The notes under the pieces are model-generated. The model did not search any database, was not told the DNA's origin, and saw nothing but the letters and a program-made list of their open reading frames with translations. Positions 16,253-27,677 of a stretch of DNA of 64,000 nt are shown here, piece after piece. How positions within the stretch are numbered: position 1 is the first letter of the stretch; every line of letters starts with the position of its first letter. A program made the position numbers and the translations under genes. The DNA is from Campylobacter concisus. GTDB taxonomy: Bacteria > Campylobacterota > Campylobacteria > Campylobacterales > Campylobacteraceae. The stretch spans positions 1 to 64,000 of the forward strand of contig NZ_PIRO01000003.1 in assembly GCF_003048905.1 (NCBI RefSeq), written 5' to 3'.

Positions 16253-17307
16253 AGATATTATTTGTCACATCAACGCTTAGAAGTGGCGGTGCGGAGCGGG
16301 TTTGCGCGGTGATCGCATCAAGATTTAGCGTGGATCATGATGTAAGCCTTGTTAAATTTGACAAAGATGAGCCATTTTACGAGCTGGCAAGTGGCGTGAA
16401 GCTCATAAATTTAGGCGTTGGGGCTGATGAGCTTGGCTTTGTTGGAAATTTAAAAAAGAGAGTTTCAAAGGTGCTTGCTTTAAGAGCACTCATACGAGAG
16501 GGCAAATTTGACGCTGTGATATCCTTTTTAGATGCCGTAAATACCTTGGTTCTCTTTAGCTCAGCTGGGCTAAAAACGCCCATAATCATAAGTGAGCACA
16601 CAAACTATCTTGCGCCAAAAAGAGCCATTTTTAAGGTGCTAAGACGCATAAGCTATCCATTTGCAAACGCACTTAGCGTCTTAAGCGACGAGGATCTAGG
16701 ATATTACTCAAAATTTTGCAAAAATGTGATGAAAATTTACAACCCACTCTTTGAAGAGGTGCAAAATGAGAGCTTTACTAAAGAAAATTTAGTCATCTTT
16801 GTTGGCAGGCTAAATAAGATAAAAAACTGCGAAATGTTTGTAAGAGTGGCTGCAAACTTAAAGCAAAGTGGCTATAAATTTGCTGTCGCTGGAGATGGTG
16901 GCGAGAGAGCAAATTTAGAAAATTTAGCTAAAAATTTAGGCGCTGAGGTAGAGTTTTTGGGCAACGTAAGCGACATCGCCTCGCTTTATAAAAGGGCAAA
17001 GGTGCTACTATCTTGCTCAAATTTCGAGGGTCTTGGAAACACCTTGATAGAGGCGATAAACTATGACTGCGTGCGTGTTGCGACAAGAACTAGCGGGGCA
17101 AAAGAGCTTATAAAAGATGGCTTTGATGGCTTGCTTTGCGAGATAAATGACGCTACGCAGATGAGCGAAAAGCTTGCAAATTTGCTGCAAGATGAGGCAA
17201 AGATGGGCGAATTTGCCAAAAATGCAAGAGCTAGACTTGATGAGTTTAGCGTGGAGCAAATTTATAAAAAATGGCTGGAGCTTTTAAGGCTTGGAGGTGT
17301 GAAGTGA
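16249..17307 (+). CDS. pglH: PglH-like GalNAc transferase (GT4)
   Basis: 352-residue GT-B enzyme. It has the N-terminal GGAER loop (13-17), SLVKFD, a central ISEHTNYL followed by RRISYPFANALSVLS, and a C-terminal donor-binding FEGLGNTLIEA. The FYELASGVKLINL and SYPFANALSVL parts match C. jejuni PglH, the processive enzyme adding three alpha-1,4-GalNAc residues. It overlaps pglI by 4 bases and its stop overlaps the next transferase (GTGA). A closely related gene follows, so the polymerase role may be divided between them. Confidence 0.78.
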   Translation: MKILFVTSTLRSGGAERVCAVIASRFSVDHDVSLVKFDKDEPFYELASGVKLINLGVGADELGFVGNLKKRVSKVLALRALIREGKFDAVISFLDAVNTLVLFSSAGLKTPIIISEHTNYLAPKRAIFKVLRRISYPFANALSVLSDEDLGYYSKFCKNVMKIYNPLFEEVQNESFTKENLVIFVGRLNKIKNCEMFVRVAANLKQSGYKFAVAGDGGERANLENLAKNLGAEVEFLGNVSDIASLYKRAKVLLSCSNFEGLGNTLIEAINYDCVRVATRTSGAKELIKDGFDGLLCEINDATQMSEKLANLLQDEAKMGEFAKNARARLDEFSVEQIYKKWLELLRLGGVK

Positions 17308-18347
17308 AAATTCTTTTTGTCATCGCCGCACTTAGAAATGGCGGAGCTGAGCGCGTGCTAAACGTGCTTGCAAATGAGCTTAGCAAGGACAATGAGATCA
17401 CTATCGCCCTGCTTGAAGAGGATCTTGGACTTTATAAATTTAGTGAAAAGATAAATATCATAAATCTTAGCGTCACTGGCTCAGGGCTCGCTTTAAAATT
17501 TAAAAAAATTCTCGCCCTTAGAGCGCTTTTTAAAGAGCAAAGGGCTGATCTCATAATTAGCTTTATCGACTGGACAAACGTCGCTTGCGTGCTGGCAAAT
17601 TTGAGGCTAAAGAGCAAACTAATAGCAACCGAGCATCACGAGCATAGCTACCTAAAAAGCAAAATCGCAAGCGCTATGCGTGACCTTGCCTACCGCTTTG
17701 TAGATGGCTTAAGCGTGCTAAGTAAAAGTGACTACGACTACTATAAATTTGCCAAAAAACGCGAGGTCATCCACAACCCACTTTTTATCGATGTGCCTAA
17801 AATTTGCGAGAAGCAAAACGTCATCTTAAGCGTGGCAAGGCTGGAGGCGGTAAAGGGCTATGATCTCTATTTTGAGGCGCTTAGCAAGGTGAGTAAGGGC
17901 TTGCTTGATGGCTGGGAGATAAAGATCGCAGGCAGTGGCAGGCAAGAAGTGCAGCTAAAGCAAATAGCTTCAAATTTGGGGCTTAACGTAAAATTTCTAG
18001 GTCATATTAGCGACGTCACAAAGCTTTATAGCGAGGCAAAAATTTTTGTTCTTAGCTCAAGAAGCGAGGGGCTTTCAAACGTGTTAATCGAGTCAGGTGC
18101 TTTTAACTGCGCTAGGTTAAGTAGCGACACCGTGGGTGCAAGAGAGCTTATAAATGACGGCACGGACGGGCTTATCTTTAAAAATGGCGACGCAAATGAT
18201 TTAAAAGATAAGCTTGAGATGCTTTTAAAAGATGAAAATTTAAGGCAAAAACTAGCAAAAAACGCCAGCGAAAATGCAAATTTATTTAGCAAAGAAAATA
18301 TCATCAAGCAGTGGCGAGAATTTATAAAAAAGGTTGTTAGCAAGTGA
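17304..18347 (+). CDS. GT4 glycosyltransferase, paralogue of PglH
   Basis: 347-residue GT-B enzyme with NGGAER near the N-terminus, IATEHHEHSYL, FVDGLSVLSKSDYDYY and the donor-site RSEGLSNVLIES. It is recognisably similar to the adjacent pglH throughout, suggesting an old tandem duplication. I start at GTG 17304, which overlaps the pglH stop (GTGA) and has GGAGG at 17293-17297; an ATG eleven codons upstream lies inside pglH without a good ribosome-binding site. The extra transferase has no direct equivalent in the C. jejuni pgl cluster. It may add a residue specific to this glycan. Confidence 0.75.
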   Translation: MKILFVIAALRNGGAERVLNVLANELSKDNEITIALLEEDLGLYKFSEKINIINLSVTGSGLALKFKKILALRALFKEQRADLIISFIDWTNVACVLANLRLKSKLIATEHHEHSYLKSKIASAMRDLAYRFVDGLSVLSKSDYDYYKFAKKREVIHNPLFIDVPKICEKQNVILSVARLEAVKGYDLYFEALSKVSKGLLDGWEIKIAGSGRQEVQLKQIASNLGLNVKFLGHISDVTKLYSEAKIFVLSSRSEGLSNVLIESGAFNCARLSSDTVGARELINDGTDGLIFKNGDANDLKDKLEMLLKDENLRQKLAKNASENANLFSKENIIKQWREFIKKVVSK

Positions 18348-19468
18348 AAAAATTAGCCGTTTTTTTATACTCGATGGGGCCTGGTGGGGCTGAGCGAAAT
18401 GTGGCAAATTTACTGCCATTTTTGATTAAACGTTATGAAGTTCATCTCATCTTAATGAGCAAGGTCATTGCCTATGAGATCCCAAGCGAGGTGCAGATCC
18501 ACTTTATAGAAAACAGCGATCCTTATGAGAGCGGGCTAAAGAAGCTTGCAAGGCTCTTTTTGGCAATGCCAATGCTTGCCTTTAAGTATAAAAAACTTTG
18601 TCAAAACTTAGGTATCGACACGCAGTTTGTGCTTATGAACCGCCCTTGTTATATTGCTGGGCTTGCTATAATTTTAGGGCTAAAGGCTAGGCTGGTTATC
18701 AGCGAGCGAAGCTGTCCGTCTATCTTATATAAAAACGATCTAAGCGGTAGGGTTAATAAATTTTTGCTCACTCATCTTTATAAAAAGGCTGATCTAATCC
18801 TCGCAAATGCAGCTGGCAACAAAGAGGATCTGGTGAGAAATTTTGGCATGAGTGAGGCTAAGACAAAGGTGCTTTATAACGCCCTTGATCTAAAAACTAT
18901 AAATTTACTAAAAGATGAGCCGCTTGATGGCGATTTTAGGCCATTTTTCATAAACATCGGCCGCCTTGATAGTGGTAAAAATCAAGCCATGCTAATAAAA
19001 ATAATCGCATCTATCAACGACCCTCGTGCAACGCTTGGCATTTTAGGGAAAGGGCCTTTAAAAGACGAGCTGCAAAATTTGATAGACAAGCTTGGCATTA
19101 CTGGGCGAGTAAAGCTTCTTGGCACTGATAAAAATCCATTTAAACATATAAAAAATGCCTCTTGCTTACTTTGCGCTTCGCGTTTTGAGGGCTTTTCAAA
19201 TGTCCTTTTGGAGGCACTAGCATGCGAAAAAACTATCATCTCAACCGAGCATAAAAGCGGTGCAAAGGAGCTTTTGGGCGAGAGCGAGTTTGGCATCTTA
19301 GTGCCAGTTGATGATGAAAATGCGATGAAAGAGGCGATGATAAAGGTGCTTAACGAGCCAAAGATAAGGCAAAATTTTGAAAATGTTGCGTATAATCGGG
19401 CTAAATTTTTTGATAGTGAAAATATAGCGAGCGAGCTTATAAATTTTTTGGAAAATCCTAATGAATAG
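18344..19468 (+). CDS. pglJ: PglJ, N-acetylgalactosaminyltransferase (GT4)
   Basis: 374-residue GT-B transferase expected to add the second GalNAc to lipid-linked GalNAc-diNAcBac. It resembles C. jejuni PglJ from the start (LAVFLYSMGPGGAER), through VHLILMSKVIAYEIP and KYKKLCQNLGIDTQF, to the C-terminal EGFSNVLLEALAC and HKSGAKELLG. GTG start overlapping the previous stop (GTGA), and its own end overlaps the canonical pglB start by 8 bases, indicating tight translational coupling. Confidence 0.88.
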   Translation: MKKLAVFLYSMGPGGAERNVANLLPFLIKRYEVHLILMSKVIAYEIPSEVQIHFIENSDPYESGLKKLARLFLAMPMLAFKYKKLCQNLGIDTQFVLMNRPCYIAGLAIILGLKARLVISERSCPSILYKNDLSGRVNKFLLTHLYKKADLILANAAGNKEDLVRNFGMSEAKTKVLYNALDLKTINLLKDEPLDGDFRPFFINIGRLDSGKNQAMLIKIIASINDPRATLGILGKGPLKDELQNLIDKLGITGRVKLLGTDKNPFKHIKNASCLLCASRFEGFSNVLLEALACEKTIISTEHKSGAKELLGESEFGILVPVDDENAMKEAMIKVLNEPKIRQNFENVAYNRAKFFDSENIASELINFLENPNE

Positions 19469-21560
19469 AAATTTATTTTTTAAAAATTACTCTTTATACT
19501 TGATGATATTTGTCGCAGTTTTTTTTAGCGTGATTTGTAGGCTTTACTGGGTCTTTTGGGCGAGCGAGTATCCGGTATTTTTCTGGAACAACGAGCTAAT
19601 GATCAGCACAAACGACGGATACGCATTTGCCGAGGGCGCAAGGGATATGCTGGCTGGCTTTCACCAAGAAAACGATCTTAGCTACTACGGCTATCCGCTC
19701 TCGACGCTTACTTACTGGATCGTGAAATTTCTGGGCGTCAAGCTTGAGACGGCGATGATTTATATGAGCGTATTTTTCTCATCGCTTGTCGCTGTGCCAG
19801 TTATCTTAATCGCAAATGAGTATAAGCTAAAATTTGCTGGCTTTATCGCCGCACTTCTTGCCGTCGTCGCAAATAGCTACTACAACCGTACTATGGCAGG
19901 CTACTACGATACTGATATGCTCATCATCCCACTTAGCGTCTTTGTCGTTTGGGGACTTGTTAGGGTGCTTGAGAAAAAGGATACAAAGAGCCTAATAATC
20001 GCACCTTTGAGTGTGCTTATTTATATGTGGTGGTATGCGAGTGCGTTTTCGCTTATTAGCATTTTAACTGGGCTATTTTTACTTTACACGCTCATTTTTG
20101 ATAGGAAAAATCCTCTTTTTTACCTTGAAATTTCGCTGCTTTTACTTGCCATTTCAAATCTTGATCTAACGCTTAAATTTATCGCTATCATCGCTATTTA
20201 TGCGTTTTGTCTTTTTAAAAAAGAGGTGATGAATTTAAAATTTGCTCTTGGTATTTTGGCAGTTGTTTTTATTGTTTTTGTAATTCGTGGCGGACTAAAT
20301 CCGATAATCTTTCAGCTTAAATTTTACGTCTTTAGAGATGCTCCTGAAGTTGGAGGCATGAGTTTTCACTTTTTTAATGTCAATCAAACTATCCAAGAGT
20401 CAAGCATCGTTGATTTTACGCTATTTTGCGAGAGGATCAGCGCAAATGTCATCACATTTTTGATCTCGCTTGCTGGCGTTGCTCTTTTTTGCTTTAAATA
20501 CCGCTCATTTGCCGTCTCGCTTGGCATGCTAGCTCTTGGCTTTTTAGCCTTTAAAAGCGGACTTAGATTTACTATTTATGCTGTGCCTATCATGGCACTT
20601 GGATTTGGCTATTTGGTGGAGTTTATACTTTCAAATTTAAAGCTAAAAGGAGCGGTGCTAAATCTTGCGAGAGCTTTTATAACCGTGCTTGCTCTTACTC
20701 CAGCGCTCATTCATATTTATGGTTACAAAGCTGAGCCGGTTTTTGTGCACAAAGAGGTTGAAATTTTAAATAAGCTAAAAGGTATCGCAGGACGCGAGGA
20801 CTACGTGGTTGCGTGGTGGGACTATGGATATCCGATCAGATATTACAGCGATGTTAAGACGCTCATTGACGGCGGAAAGCACCTTGGACGTGAAAATTTT
20901 GCCGTGAGTTTTGCGCTTGGAAGCGATGAGGTGAGCTCAGCAAATATGGCAAGGCTTGATGTTGAGTATACAGAGAGAAATTTTAAAGAGCGATTTAACG
21001 GCAACTTGGCTCAAATTTTAAAAGAGAGAAACACAAGTATTGATCAGTTTTTTAGTGATATAAAAGAGGCAAATTTTAGCTTACCAGCAAAGACAAGGGA
21101 TATTTACTACTACTTGCCAGATAGGATGCTTGGTATTTTTCCGACCATTTTGCAATTTAGCAAGATCGATCTAAAAAGCGGTAAAAATTTAAACAACGGC
21201 CTTTTTATCGTCACAAGAGCGATCTCTCAAAATGAAAATGGCATTAGACTAAATGGTGGTTTTACGCTCACAAGCGATGTCACAAATTTAATCTATGATG
21301 GCAACATCTTGCCTCTTAAATCTTTCATAGAGACTGATTATAACGAGGCTGGCAAGCTAAATGTCAAAGAGTATAAAAATAACGAAAGCTCAAATATTTC
21401 TGTCATTTTTATGAGAGATTATGGCAGGTTTATCATCCTTGATGAAAGTATTTTAAATAGCGCATACATCCAGCTTTTTGTGCTTGAAAGGTACGATCCA
21501 AAGGTCTTTGAGCCAGTCATACTTGATGGGGCGGCAAAAATTTATAAACTAAAGAGGTAA
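19461..21560 (+). CDS. pglB: PglB oligosaccharyltransferase, canonical copy
   Basis: 699-residue STT3-type enzyme moving the heptasaccharide-type glycan from undecaprenyl pyrophosphate to asparagine in periplasmic proteins. The catalytic and binding residues known from C. lari PglB are all visible: STNDGYAFAEG, GYYDTDM, NQTIQES (E313 in external loop 5), the -2 sequon arginine in CERISAN (R325), the pyrophosphate arginine in SGLRF (R369), WWDYG (452-456), DGGK (470-473) and an MxxI (MLGI). It should therefore prefer D/E-X-N-X-S/T. It lies between pglJ and pglA, the same position as pglB in C. jejuni, which makes it the ancestral copy. Confidence 0.92.
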   Translation: MNRNLFFKNYSLYLMIFVAVFFSVICRLYWVFWASEYPVFFWNNELMISTNDGYAFAEGARDMLAGFHQENDLSYYGYPLSTLTYWIVKFLGVKLETAMIYMSVFFSSLVAVPVILIANEYKLKFAGFIAALLAVVANSYYNRTMAGYYDTDMLIIPLSVFVVWGLVRVLEKKDTKSLIIAPLSVLIYMWWYASAFSLISILTGLFLLYTLIFDRKNPLFYLEISLLLLAISNLDLTLKFIAIIAIYAFCLFKKEVMNLKFALGILAVVFIVFVIRGGLNPIIFQLKFYVFRDAPEVGGMSFHFFNVNQTIQESSIVDFTLFCERISANVITFLISLAGVALFCFKYRSFAVSLGMLALGFLAFKSGLRFTIYAVPIMALGFGYLVEFILSNLKLKGAVLNLARAFITVLALTPALIHIYGYKAEPVFVHKEVEILNKLKGIAGREDYVVAWWDYGYPIRYYSDVKTLIDGGKHLGRENFAVSFALGSDEVSSANMARLDVEYTERNFKERFNGNLAQILKERNTSIDQFFSDIKEANFSLPAKTRDIYYYLPDRMLGIFPTILQFSKIDLKSGKNLNNGLFIVTRAISQNENGIRLNGGFTLTSDVTNLIYDGNILPLKSFIETDYNEAGKLNVKEYKNNESSNISVIFMRDYGRFIILDESILNSAYIQLFVLERYDPKVFEPVILDGAAKIYKLKR

Positions 21561-21562
21561 AA

Positions 21563-22678
21563 ATGGCAAGGATAGGGTTTTTAAGCCACGCTGATATGAG
21601 CATACACTTTTTTAGACGCCCTATTATGCAGGCTTTAAAAGATATGGGGCATGAGGTTTTTGCTATCGCTCCAAAGGGAAATTTTACTGATGAGCTTGCT
21701 AAAAGCTTTCACGCTGTTACATACGAGCTTGACAAGGCGAGCCTAAATCCGCTAACCGTGATAAATAACTCAAAAAAACTATCTCAAATTTTAGGCGAGC
21801 TAAATTTAGACCTGCTTCAAACTGGCGCTCACAAGTCAAATGTCTTTGGCACATTTGCCGCTAAAAACGCTGGCATAAAGCACGTGATAAATTTGGTTGA
21901 AGGCCTTGGTAGCTTTTATATCGATGATGATATTAAGACAAAGGCCGTACGTTTTGTCATGGAGAGCCTTTATAAGCTCTCTTTTGCAAAAGCTGATGCT
22001 TGCATCTTCGTAAATGACGCAGATCCAGACTATCTGATCTCTAGAAATTTGATAGATAAAAGCAAGGTGTATCGCATAAAAAGTGTCGGCGTCGATACTG
22101 CTAAATTTGACCCAGCTATCACGCAGGCAGCGGACCTTGGTGAAAAAAAGGTGGTTCTCATGATCGCAAGAGCCATGTGGCACAAGGGCGTTCGTGAATT
22201 TTACGAAGCGGCAGAAATTTTAAATGGCTACAAAAACTGCGAATTTGTCTTTGTTGGCGAGGGCTTTGCTGGTAATAAATCAACCGCAGACGAGAGCTTT
22301 TTAAAAGGTGGCAAGGTGCGATATCTTGGCGCTAGAAACGACATACCACAGCTTTTAAAAGCTTCTTACTTACTGGCTTTGCCAAGCTATAAAGAGGGCT
22401 TTCCAAGAACGGTTTTAGAAGCGATGAGCATGGCTAAAGCAGTCGTTGCAAGTGACGTGACAGGCTGCAATGAAGCTGTAAAAGATTGCTACAACGGGCT
22501 TTTATGCAAGGTAAAAGACGCAAGCGATCTTGCTAGTAAGATAAAAATTTTGCTTGATGACGAAGCACTTTGCGCTAAGCTTGGAGCAAATGGCAGGGAC
22601 TGGGCAGTCAGTGAGTTTGACGAGAAGCAAATCGCAAAAAGATATATAGAAATTTATAGGAAATTTATAGATGTATAG
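21563..22678 (+). CDS. pglA: PglA, alpha-1,3-GalNAc transferase (GT4)
   Basis: 371-residue GT-B enzyme adding the first GalNAc to undecaprenyl-PP-diNAcBac. It begins [19 protein letters not shown], has [11 protein letters not shown] near residue 112, [18 protein letters not shown] and the donor-site [18 protein letters not shown], all close to C. jejuni PglA. It starts 2 bases after pglB and overlaps pglC by 8 bases. Confidence 0.92.
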   Translation: MARIGFLSHADMSIHFFRRPIMQALKDMGHEVFAIAPKGNFTDELAKSFHAVTYELDKASLNPLTVINNSKKLSQILGELNLDLLQTGAHKSNVFGTFAAKNAGIKHVINLVEGLGSFYIDDDIKTKAVRFVMESLYKLSFAKADACIFVNDADPDYLISRNLIDKSKVYRIKSVGVDTAKFDPAITQAADLGEKKVVLMIARAMWHKGVREFYEAAEILNGYKNCEFVFVGEGFAGNKSTADESFLKGGKVRYLGARNDIPQLLKASYLLALPSYKEGFPRTVLEAMSMAKAVVASDVTGCNEAVKDCYNGLLCKVKDASDLASKIKILLDDEALCAKLGANGRDWAVSEFDEKQIAKRYIEIYRKFIDV

Positions 22679-23276
22679 AAATTTTTTAAAGAGGGTGATT
22701 GATATTTTGGGGGCTTTGTTTTTGCTCATCTTAACATCGCCTATCATCATAGCAACGGCGATTTTTATCTATTTTAAGGTAAGTCGTGATGTCATTTTTA
22801 CGCAGGCAAGACCAGGTCTTAATGAGAAAATTTTTAAAATTTATAAATTTAAGACGATGAGCGACGAGCGTGACGCAAATGGCGAGCTCTTACCAGATGA
22901 GCAGCGTCTTGGTAAATTTGGCAAGCTAATCCGCTCTCTTAGCCTTGATGAGTTGCCACAGCTTTTTAATGTGCTAAAAGGCGATATGAGTTTCATCGGA
23001 CCAAGGCCGCTTTTAGTTGAGTATCTACCCATCTATAACGAAACGCAAAAACACCGCCACGACGTGCGCCCTGGTATCACAGGGCTAGCGCAGGTAAATG
23101 GCAGAAACGCCATAAGTTGGGAGAAAAAATTTGAGTACGACGTCTATTACGCTAAAAATTTAAGCTTTCTGCTTGATGTAAAGATCGCTTTAATGACCAT
23201 TGAAAAGGTGCTAAAACGAAGTGGTGTCAGCAAAGAGGGACAGGCGACGACGGAGAAATTTAATGGCAAAAACTAA
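22671..23276 (+). CDS. pglC: PglC, phosphoglycosyl transferase
   Basis: 201-residue monotopic membrane enzyme that transfers phospho-diNAc-bacillosamine from UDP to undecaprenyl phosphate, the first membrane step of N-glycan assembly. An N-terminal re-entrant hydrophobic segment (about 10-35), [18 protein letters not shown], the catalytic Asp-Glu of LDELPQLFN and [11 protein letters not shown] are present, and the C-terminus KFNGKN matches C. jejuni. The end overlaps pglD by 14 bases. Confidence 0.94.
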   Translation: MYRNFLKRVIDILGALFLLILTSPIIIATAIFIYFKVSRDVIFTQARPGLNEKIFKIYKFKTMSDERDANGELLPDEQRLGKFGKLIRSLSLDELPQLFNVLKGDMSFIGPRPLLVEYLPIYNETQKHRHDVRPGITGLAQVNGRNAISWEKKFEYDVYYAKNLSFLLDVKIALMTIEKVLKRSGVSKEGQATTEKFNGKN

Positions 23277-23853
23277 GAAAATTTATATCTACGGAGCAAG
23301 TGGGCATGGCCTTGTAGTAGCTGATATTGCTAGAAGCAACGGCTATTATGAGATAGTTTTTTTAGATGACGCTAGTGAGCGTAAATTTAGCCCAGAGCTT
23401 GAAAAAGCCGACATCATAATAGCTATTGGCGACAATAAAACAAGGCAAAAGATCAGCCAAAAAGTAGAGGCTGCTGGCTTTGAGATAGTAAATTTGATCC
23501 ATAAAAGCGCGGTTGTGAGCGAAAGTGCTGTGATAGAAAAAGGCGTAGTTGTCATGCCAAATGCCGTTATAAACGCAAAAGCTTGCATAAAAGAGGGTGC
23601 TATCATAAACTCTGGCACGGTGATAGAGCATGAGTGCGTGATAGATAAATTTGCTCACATCAGCCCAAATGCAGCCCTTGCTGGAAATGTTAGCGTGGGC
23701 GAATTTACGCACATAGGTATCGGCTCAAGCATCATTCAAGGTATAAGTATTGGCAAAAACTGCATCATCGGTGCTGGAAGCGTAGTTGTTAGAGATATAA
23801 AAGATGGCACAAAGGCTTACGGCGTACCTGCATGCGAGCGCGCTAAGATATAA
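23263..23853 (+). CDS. pglD: PglD, UDP-amino-sugar N-acetyltransferase
   Basis: 196-residue enzyme acetylating UDP-4-amino-sugar to UDP-diNAc-bacillosamine with acetyl-CoA. An N-terminal Rossmann-like domain ([17 protein letters not shown]) is followed by a left-handed beta-helix of hexapeptide repeats (about 95-190) containing the catalytic-region [14 protein letters not shown] start at ATG 23263; an upstream in-frame GTG lies deep in pglC. Length agrees with C. jejuni PglD. Confidence 0.92.
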   Translation: MAKTKKIYIYGASGHGLVVADIARSNGYYEIVFLDDASERKFSPELEKADIIIAIGDNKTRQKISQKVEAAGFEIVNLIHKSAVVSESAVIEKGVVVMPNAVINAKACIKEGAIINSGTVIEHECVIDKFAHISPNAALAGNVSVGEFTHIGIGSSIIQGISIGKNCIIGAGSVVVRDIKDGTKAYGVPACERAKI

Positions 23854-23865
23854 ATTTAAAAATAA

Positions 23866-24993
<1,128 letters not shown>

Positions 24994-26778
24994 ATGTTTC
25001 ATGCAACAAAGTTAAAAAGGCTCGTATTTTTCCTTCTTGGCGATGTTTTTATATTTATCTTTTCGATATATGTGGCTTATCTTTTAAGATTTAATGCCGA
25101 CATCCCAGATATCTACGTGCAAGGGCTTTTTGTAACGGCTGGATTTTTGATCGTATTTAAGCTCTTTTTTATGTGGATGTTTAAAATTTACAAGGTACCG
25201 TGGAGATTTTTTGGATTAAACGAAGCAAGAAAAATTTTCCTAGCTCACGTTTGCTCAGCGGTTTTATTTACGATCATTTTTTTTATCATTCAAGATTTTT
25301 TAAATCCATATCCAAGAAGCGTTATTTTCATTGATCTTCTTATTTCATGCTTACTTGTTGGGCTTTTAAGAATTTCAAAACGCATGGTGCTTGACTTTTC
25401 AAACAAACCTCACAAAGGTGAGCCTTGTATCGTTATAGGCGCAACGTCAAAAGCGCTTCACGTCTTGCGTGGCTTAAAGCAGGGCTATCTTGACTACTAC
25501 GCGGTTGGAGTGGTAGATGGCAGGAGTGATCTTGTTGGCACTTATTGTGATGGATTTTTAGTTCAAGATAAAAAAGATATACCAATCCTTATAAAAGACT
25601 ACGACGCAAAGACTGCTATCATCGCACTAGCACTTGATCAAGACGAGCTTCAAGCTTTAGTTGATGAGCTAACTGGATATGGCATAAGAGATATGAAGCT
25701 CTTTTCGCTTATCGAAAATGAGCCGATCAAGGATATTTCGATCGAAGATTTGCTCGCTAGAAAGCCAAAAGACCTTAATCCAGAGGCTATTTCAAATTTC
25801 TTAAAAGATAAAAGAGTACTTGTCACTGGAGCTGGCGGCAGTATAGGAAGTGAAATTTGTAAGCAGTGTTTAAAATTTGGTGTAAGTGAGCTTGTAATGG
25901 TTGAGCACAGCGAGTTTAATCTTTATAAAATAGGCGAAGATACAAGAGATAAAAGAACTGTTAGCAAGCTTGTAAATATCACAAATTTAAAAGACTTTGA
26001 AGAGGTTTTTGAAGAATTTAGACCAGAGATAGTCATCCATGCTGCAGCCTACAAACACGTGCCACTTTGCGAGCTAAATCCTCGCTCAGCAGTTGAAAAC
26101 AACATCCTTGGTACAAAAAATGCAGTCGATCTTTCTAAAAAATATGGTGCTAAGAAATTTGTCATGATCTCATCAGACAAGGCTGTGCGCCCAACAAACA
26201 TAATGGGCACAACTAAGCGCGTTTGCGAGCTTTATGCACTAAATTCAAACGAGGCAGGTGTATGCGAAATAGTTTGCGTGCGCTTTGGTAACGTCCTTGG
26301 CTCAAGCGGATCTGTCATACCTAAATTTAAAGCACAAATCGCCGCAAACAAGCCACTAAGTGTTACTCACCCAGAGATTACAAGATATTTTATGCTCACA
26401 TCTGAGGCGTGCCAGCTGGTACTTCAAGCTGCCTCTATTGCAGAAGGTGGCGAGCTTTTTGTGCTTGATATGGGCGAGCCAATCAAGATTGTCGATCTGG
26501 CTAAAAAGATGCTGCTTCTTTCAAACAAAGAGCATCTGGGTATCGAATTTGTAGGGCTTAGACCTGGCGAGAAGCTTTATGAGGAGCTGCTTATCAACAA
26601 AGATGACGTTCAAACTAAGTATGAATCGATCTTTGTGACGCATTCACAGCCATATGATTTGACGCTTTTAAATTCGCAGATCAATGAGCTTTTGGAGCTA
26701 GAAGATGACAGCGAGATCGCACCTGCGCTTAAAAAGATCGTTCCTGAGTTCAATCACGCATTAAATTTAAAAGGTTAA
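24994..26778 (+). CDS. pglF: PglF, UDP-GlcNAc 4,6-dehydratase
   Basis: 594-residue membrane-anchored dehydratase starting bacillosamine synthesis from UDP-GlcNAc. Four hydrophobic N-terminal segments (about residues 10-125) precede a CoA-binding-like domain and the catalytic SDR domain with [11 protein letters not shown] and [17 protein letters not shown], where Met replaces the usual catalytic Tyr as in C. jejuni PglF. Length is within a few residues of that enzyme (590). Confidence 0.93.
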   Translation: MFHATKLKRLVFFLLGDVFIFIFSIYVAYLLRFNADIPDIYVQGLFVTAGFLIVFKLFFMWMFKIYKVPWRFFGLNEARKIFLAHVCSAVLFTIIFFIIQDFLNPYPRSVIFIDLLISCLLVGLLRISKRMVLDFSNKPHKGEPCIVIGATSKALHVLRGLKQGYLDYYAVGVVDGRSDLVGTYCDGFLVQDKKDIPILIKDYDAKTAIIALALDQDELQALVDELTGYGIRDMKLFSLIENEPIKDISIEDLLARKPKDLNPEAISNFLKDKRVLVTGAGGSIGSEICKQCLKFGVSELVMVEHSEFNLYKIGEDTRDKRTVSKLVNITNLKDFEEVFEEFRPEIVIHAAAYKHVPLCELNPRSAVENNILGTKNAVDLSKKYGAKKFVMISSDKAVRPTNIMGTTKRVCELYALNSNEAGVCEIVCVRFGNVLGSSGSVIPKFKAQIAANKPLSVTHPEITRYFMLTSEACQLVLQAASIAEGGELFVLDMGEPIKIVDLAKKMLLLSNKEHLGIEFVGLRPGEKLYEELLINKDDVQTKYESIFVTHSQPYDLTLLNSQINELLELEDDSEIAPALKKIVPEFNHALNLKG

Positions 26779-26780
26779 AT

Positions 26781-27677
26781 TTGGTTATAAAAGATATTAA
26801 GAGATTTAGTGACACGAGATATAAGGCAAGGGCGTATATTTGTTATTTATTTAGTAGAAATTTGCCAAATAGACTGCCCGGAGTTTGTTTAGAGAACATA
26901 AAAGCTGGCTTTGATAAGATCAGCCACGAGATAGAAAATTTTGACGCATTGTATATCTTAGACGAAAATGGCGTGCAGATTGAAGACTCGATCAGCCTAA
27001 ATGAGAAGTATAAAATTCCAAAGGGCGAAAACCGCGCAAATAAAGCCTACTACTACACTGCAGTGCGTGAGAAAAGATGCGTTTTAAGCGATCCATATCC
27101 ATCAAGCCTAAATGGAGGTTTATGCGTCACGGCAAGCGTGCCTATCTATAATGAAAAAAATGAGCTTAAATTTATCGCCTGCATCGACATAAGCCTAGAA
27201 AATATCCTAAATATGGTTGATAGCGGCTTTGTTGAGGAGCATTTTGGTAGATTTTTAAAGACTATTTATACACTTTTTTGTGCATCGCTTTTTATGATCT
27301 GCGCATTTTTGTTTTGGCACGGTGTAAAGAGCTTTATCTCAAAGAGCATCGAGCATATAAATGTCGAAGAAATTTTTGAATCAACTATCATTTTAACGCT
27401 AGCCCTCGCCATTTTTGACCTTGTTAAGACGATATTTGAAGAAGAGGTGTTAGGTAAAAATCACGAGGAAAATAGCGTTATTTATAAGACGATGGTGAGA
27501 TTTATCGGCTCAATTATCATCGCACTTGCAATCGAGGCGCTTATGCTAGTCTTTAAATTTGCTATCACTGCACCTGAAAATATTATAAATGCTATCTATC
27601 TAATAGGCGGTGTGGCGATGCTGATGGCGGCACTTAGCTTTTATCTTTTCAGCGTAAAAAGACAAGAGAACAGATGA
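26781..27677 (+). CDS. pglG: PglG-like membrane protein with N-terminal Cache/PDC-like domain
   Basis: 298-residue protein placed right after pglF, the position of pglG (297 residues, function unknown) in C. jejuni. Residues 1-160 look like a sensory PDC/Cache fold (FDALYILDENGVQIEDS, YYTAVREKRCVLSDPYPSS, GLCVTASVPIYNEKNELKF) and the rest holds about four membrane helices (166-184, 203-222, 239-259, 270-289). No kinase or methyl-accepting domain follows. TTG start with AAAGG at 26770-26774, 2 bases after pglF; its end overlaps hisH (ATGA). The glycosylation role of PglG has not been established to my knowledge. Confidence 0.7.
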   Translation: MVIKDIKRFSDTRYKARAYICYLFSRNLPNRLPGVCLENIKAGFDKISHEIENFDALYILDENGVQIEDSISLNEKYKIPKGENRANKAYYYTAVREKRCVLSDPYPSSLNGGLCVTASVPIYNEKNELKFIACIDISLENILNMVDSGFVEEHFGRFLKTIYTLFCASLFMICAFLFWHGVKSFISKSIEHINVEEIFESTIILTLALAIFDLVKTIFEEEVLGKNHEENSVIYKTMVRFIGSIIIALAIEALMLVFKFAITAPENIINAIYLIGGVAMLMAALSFYLFSVKRQENR

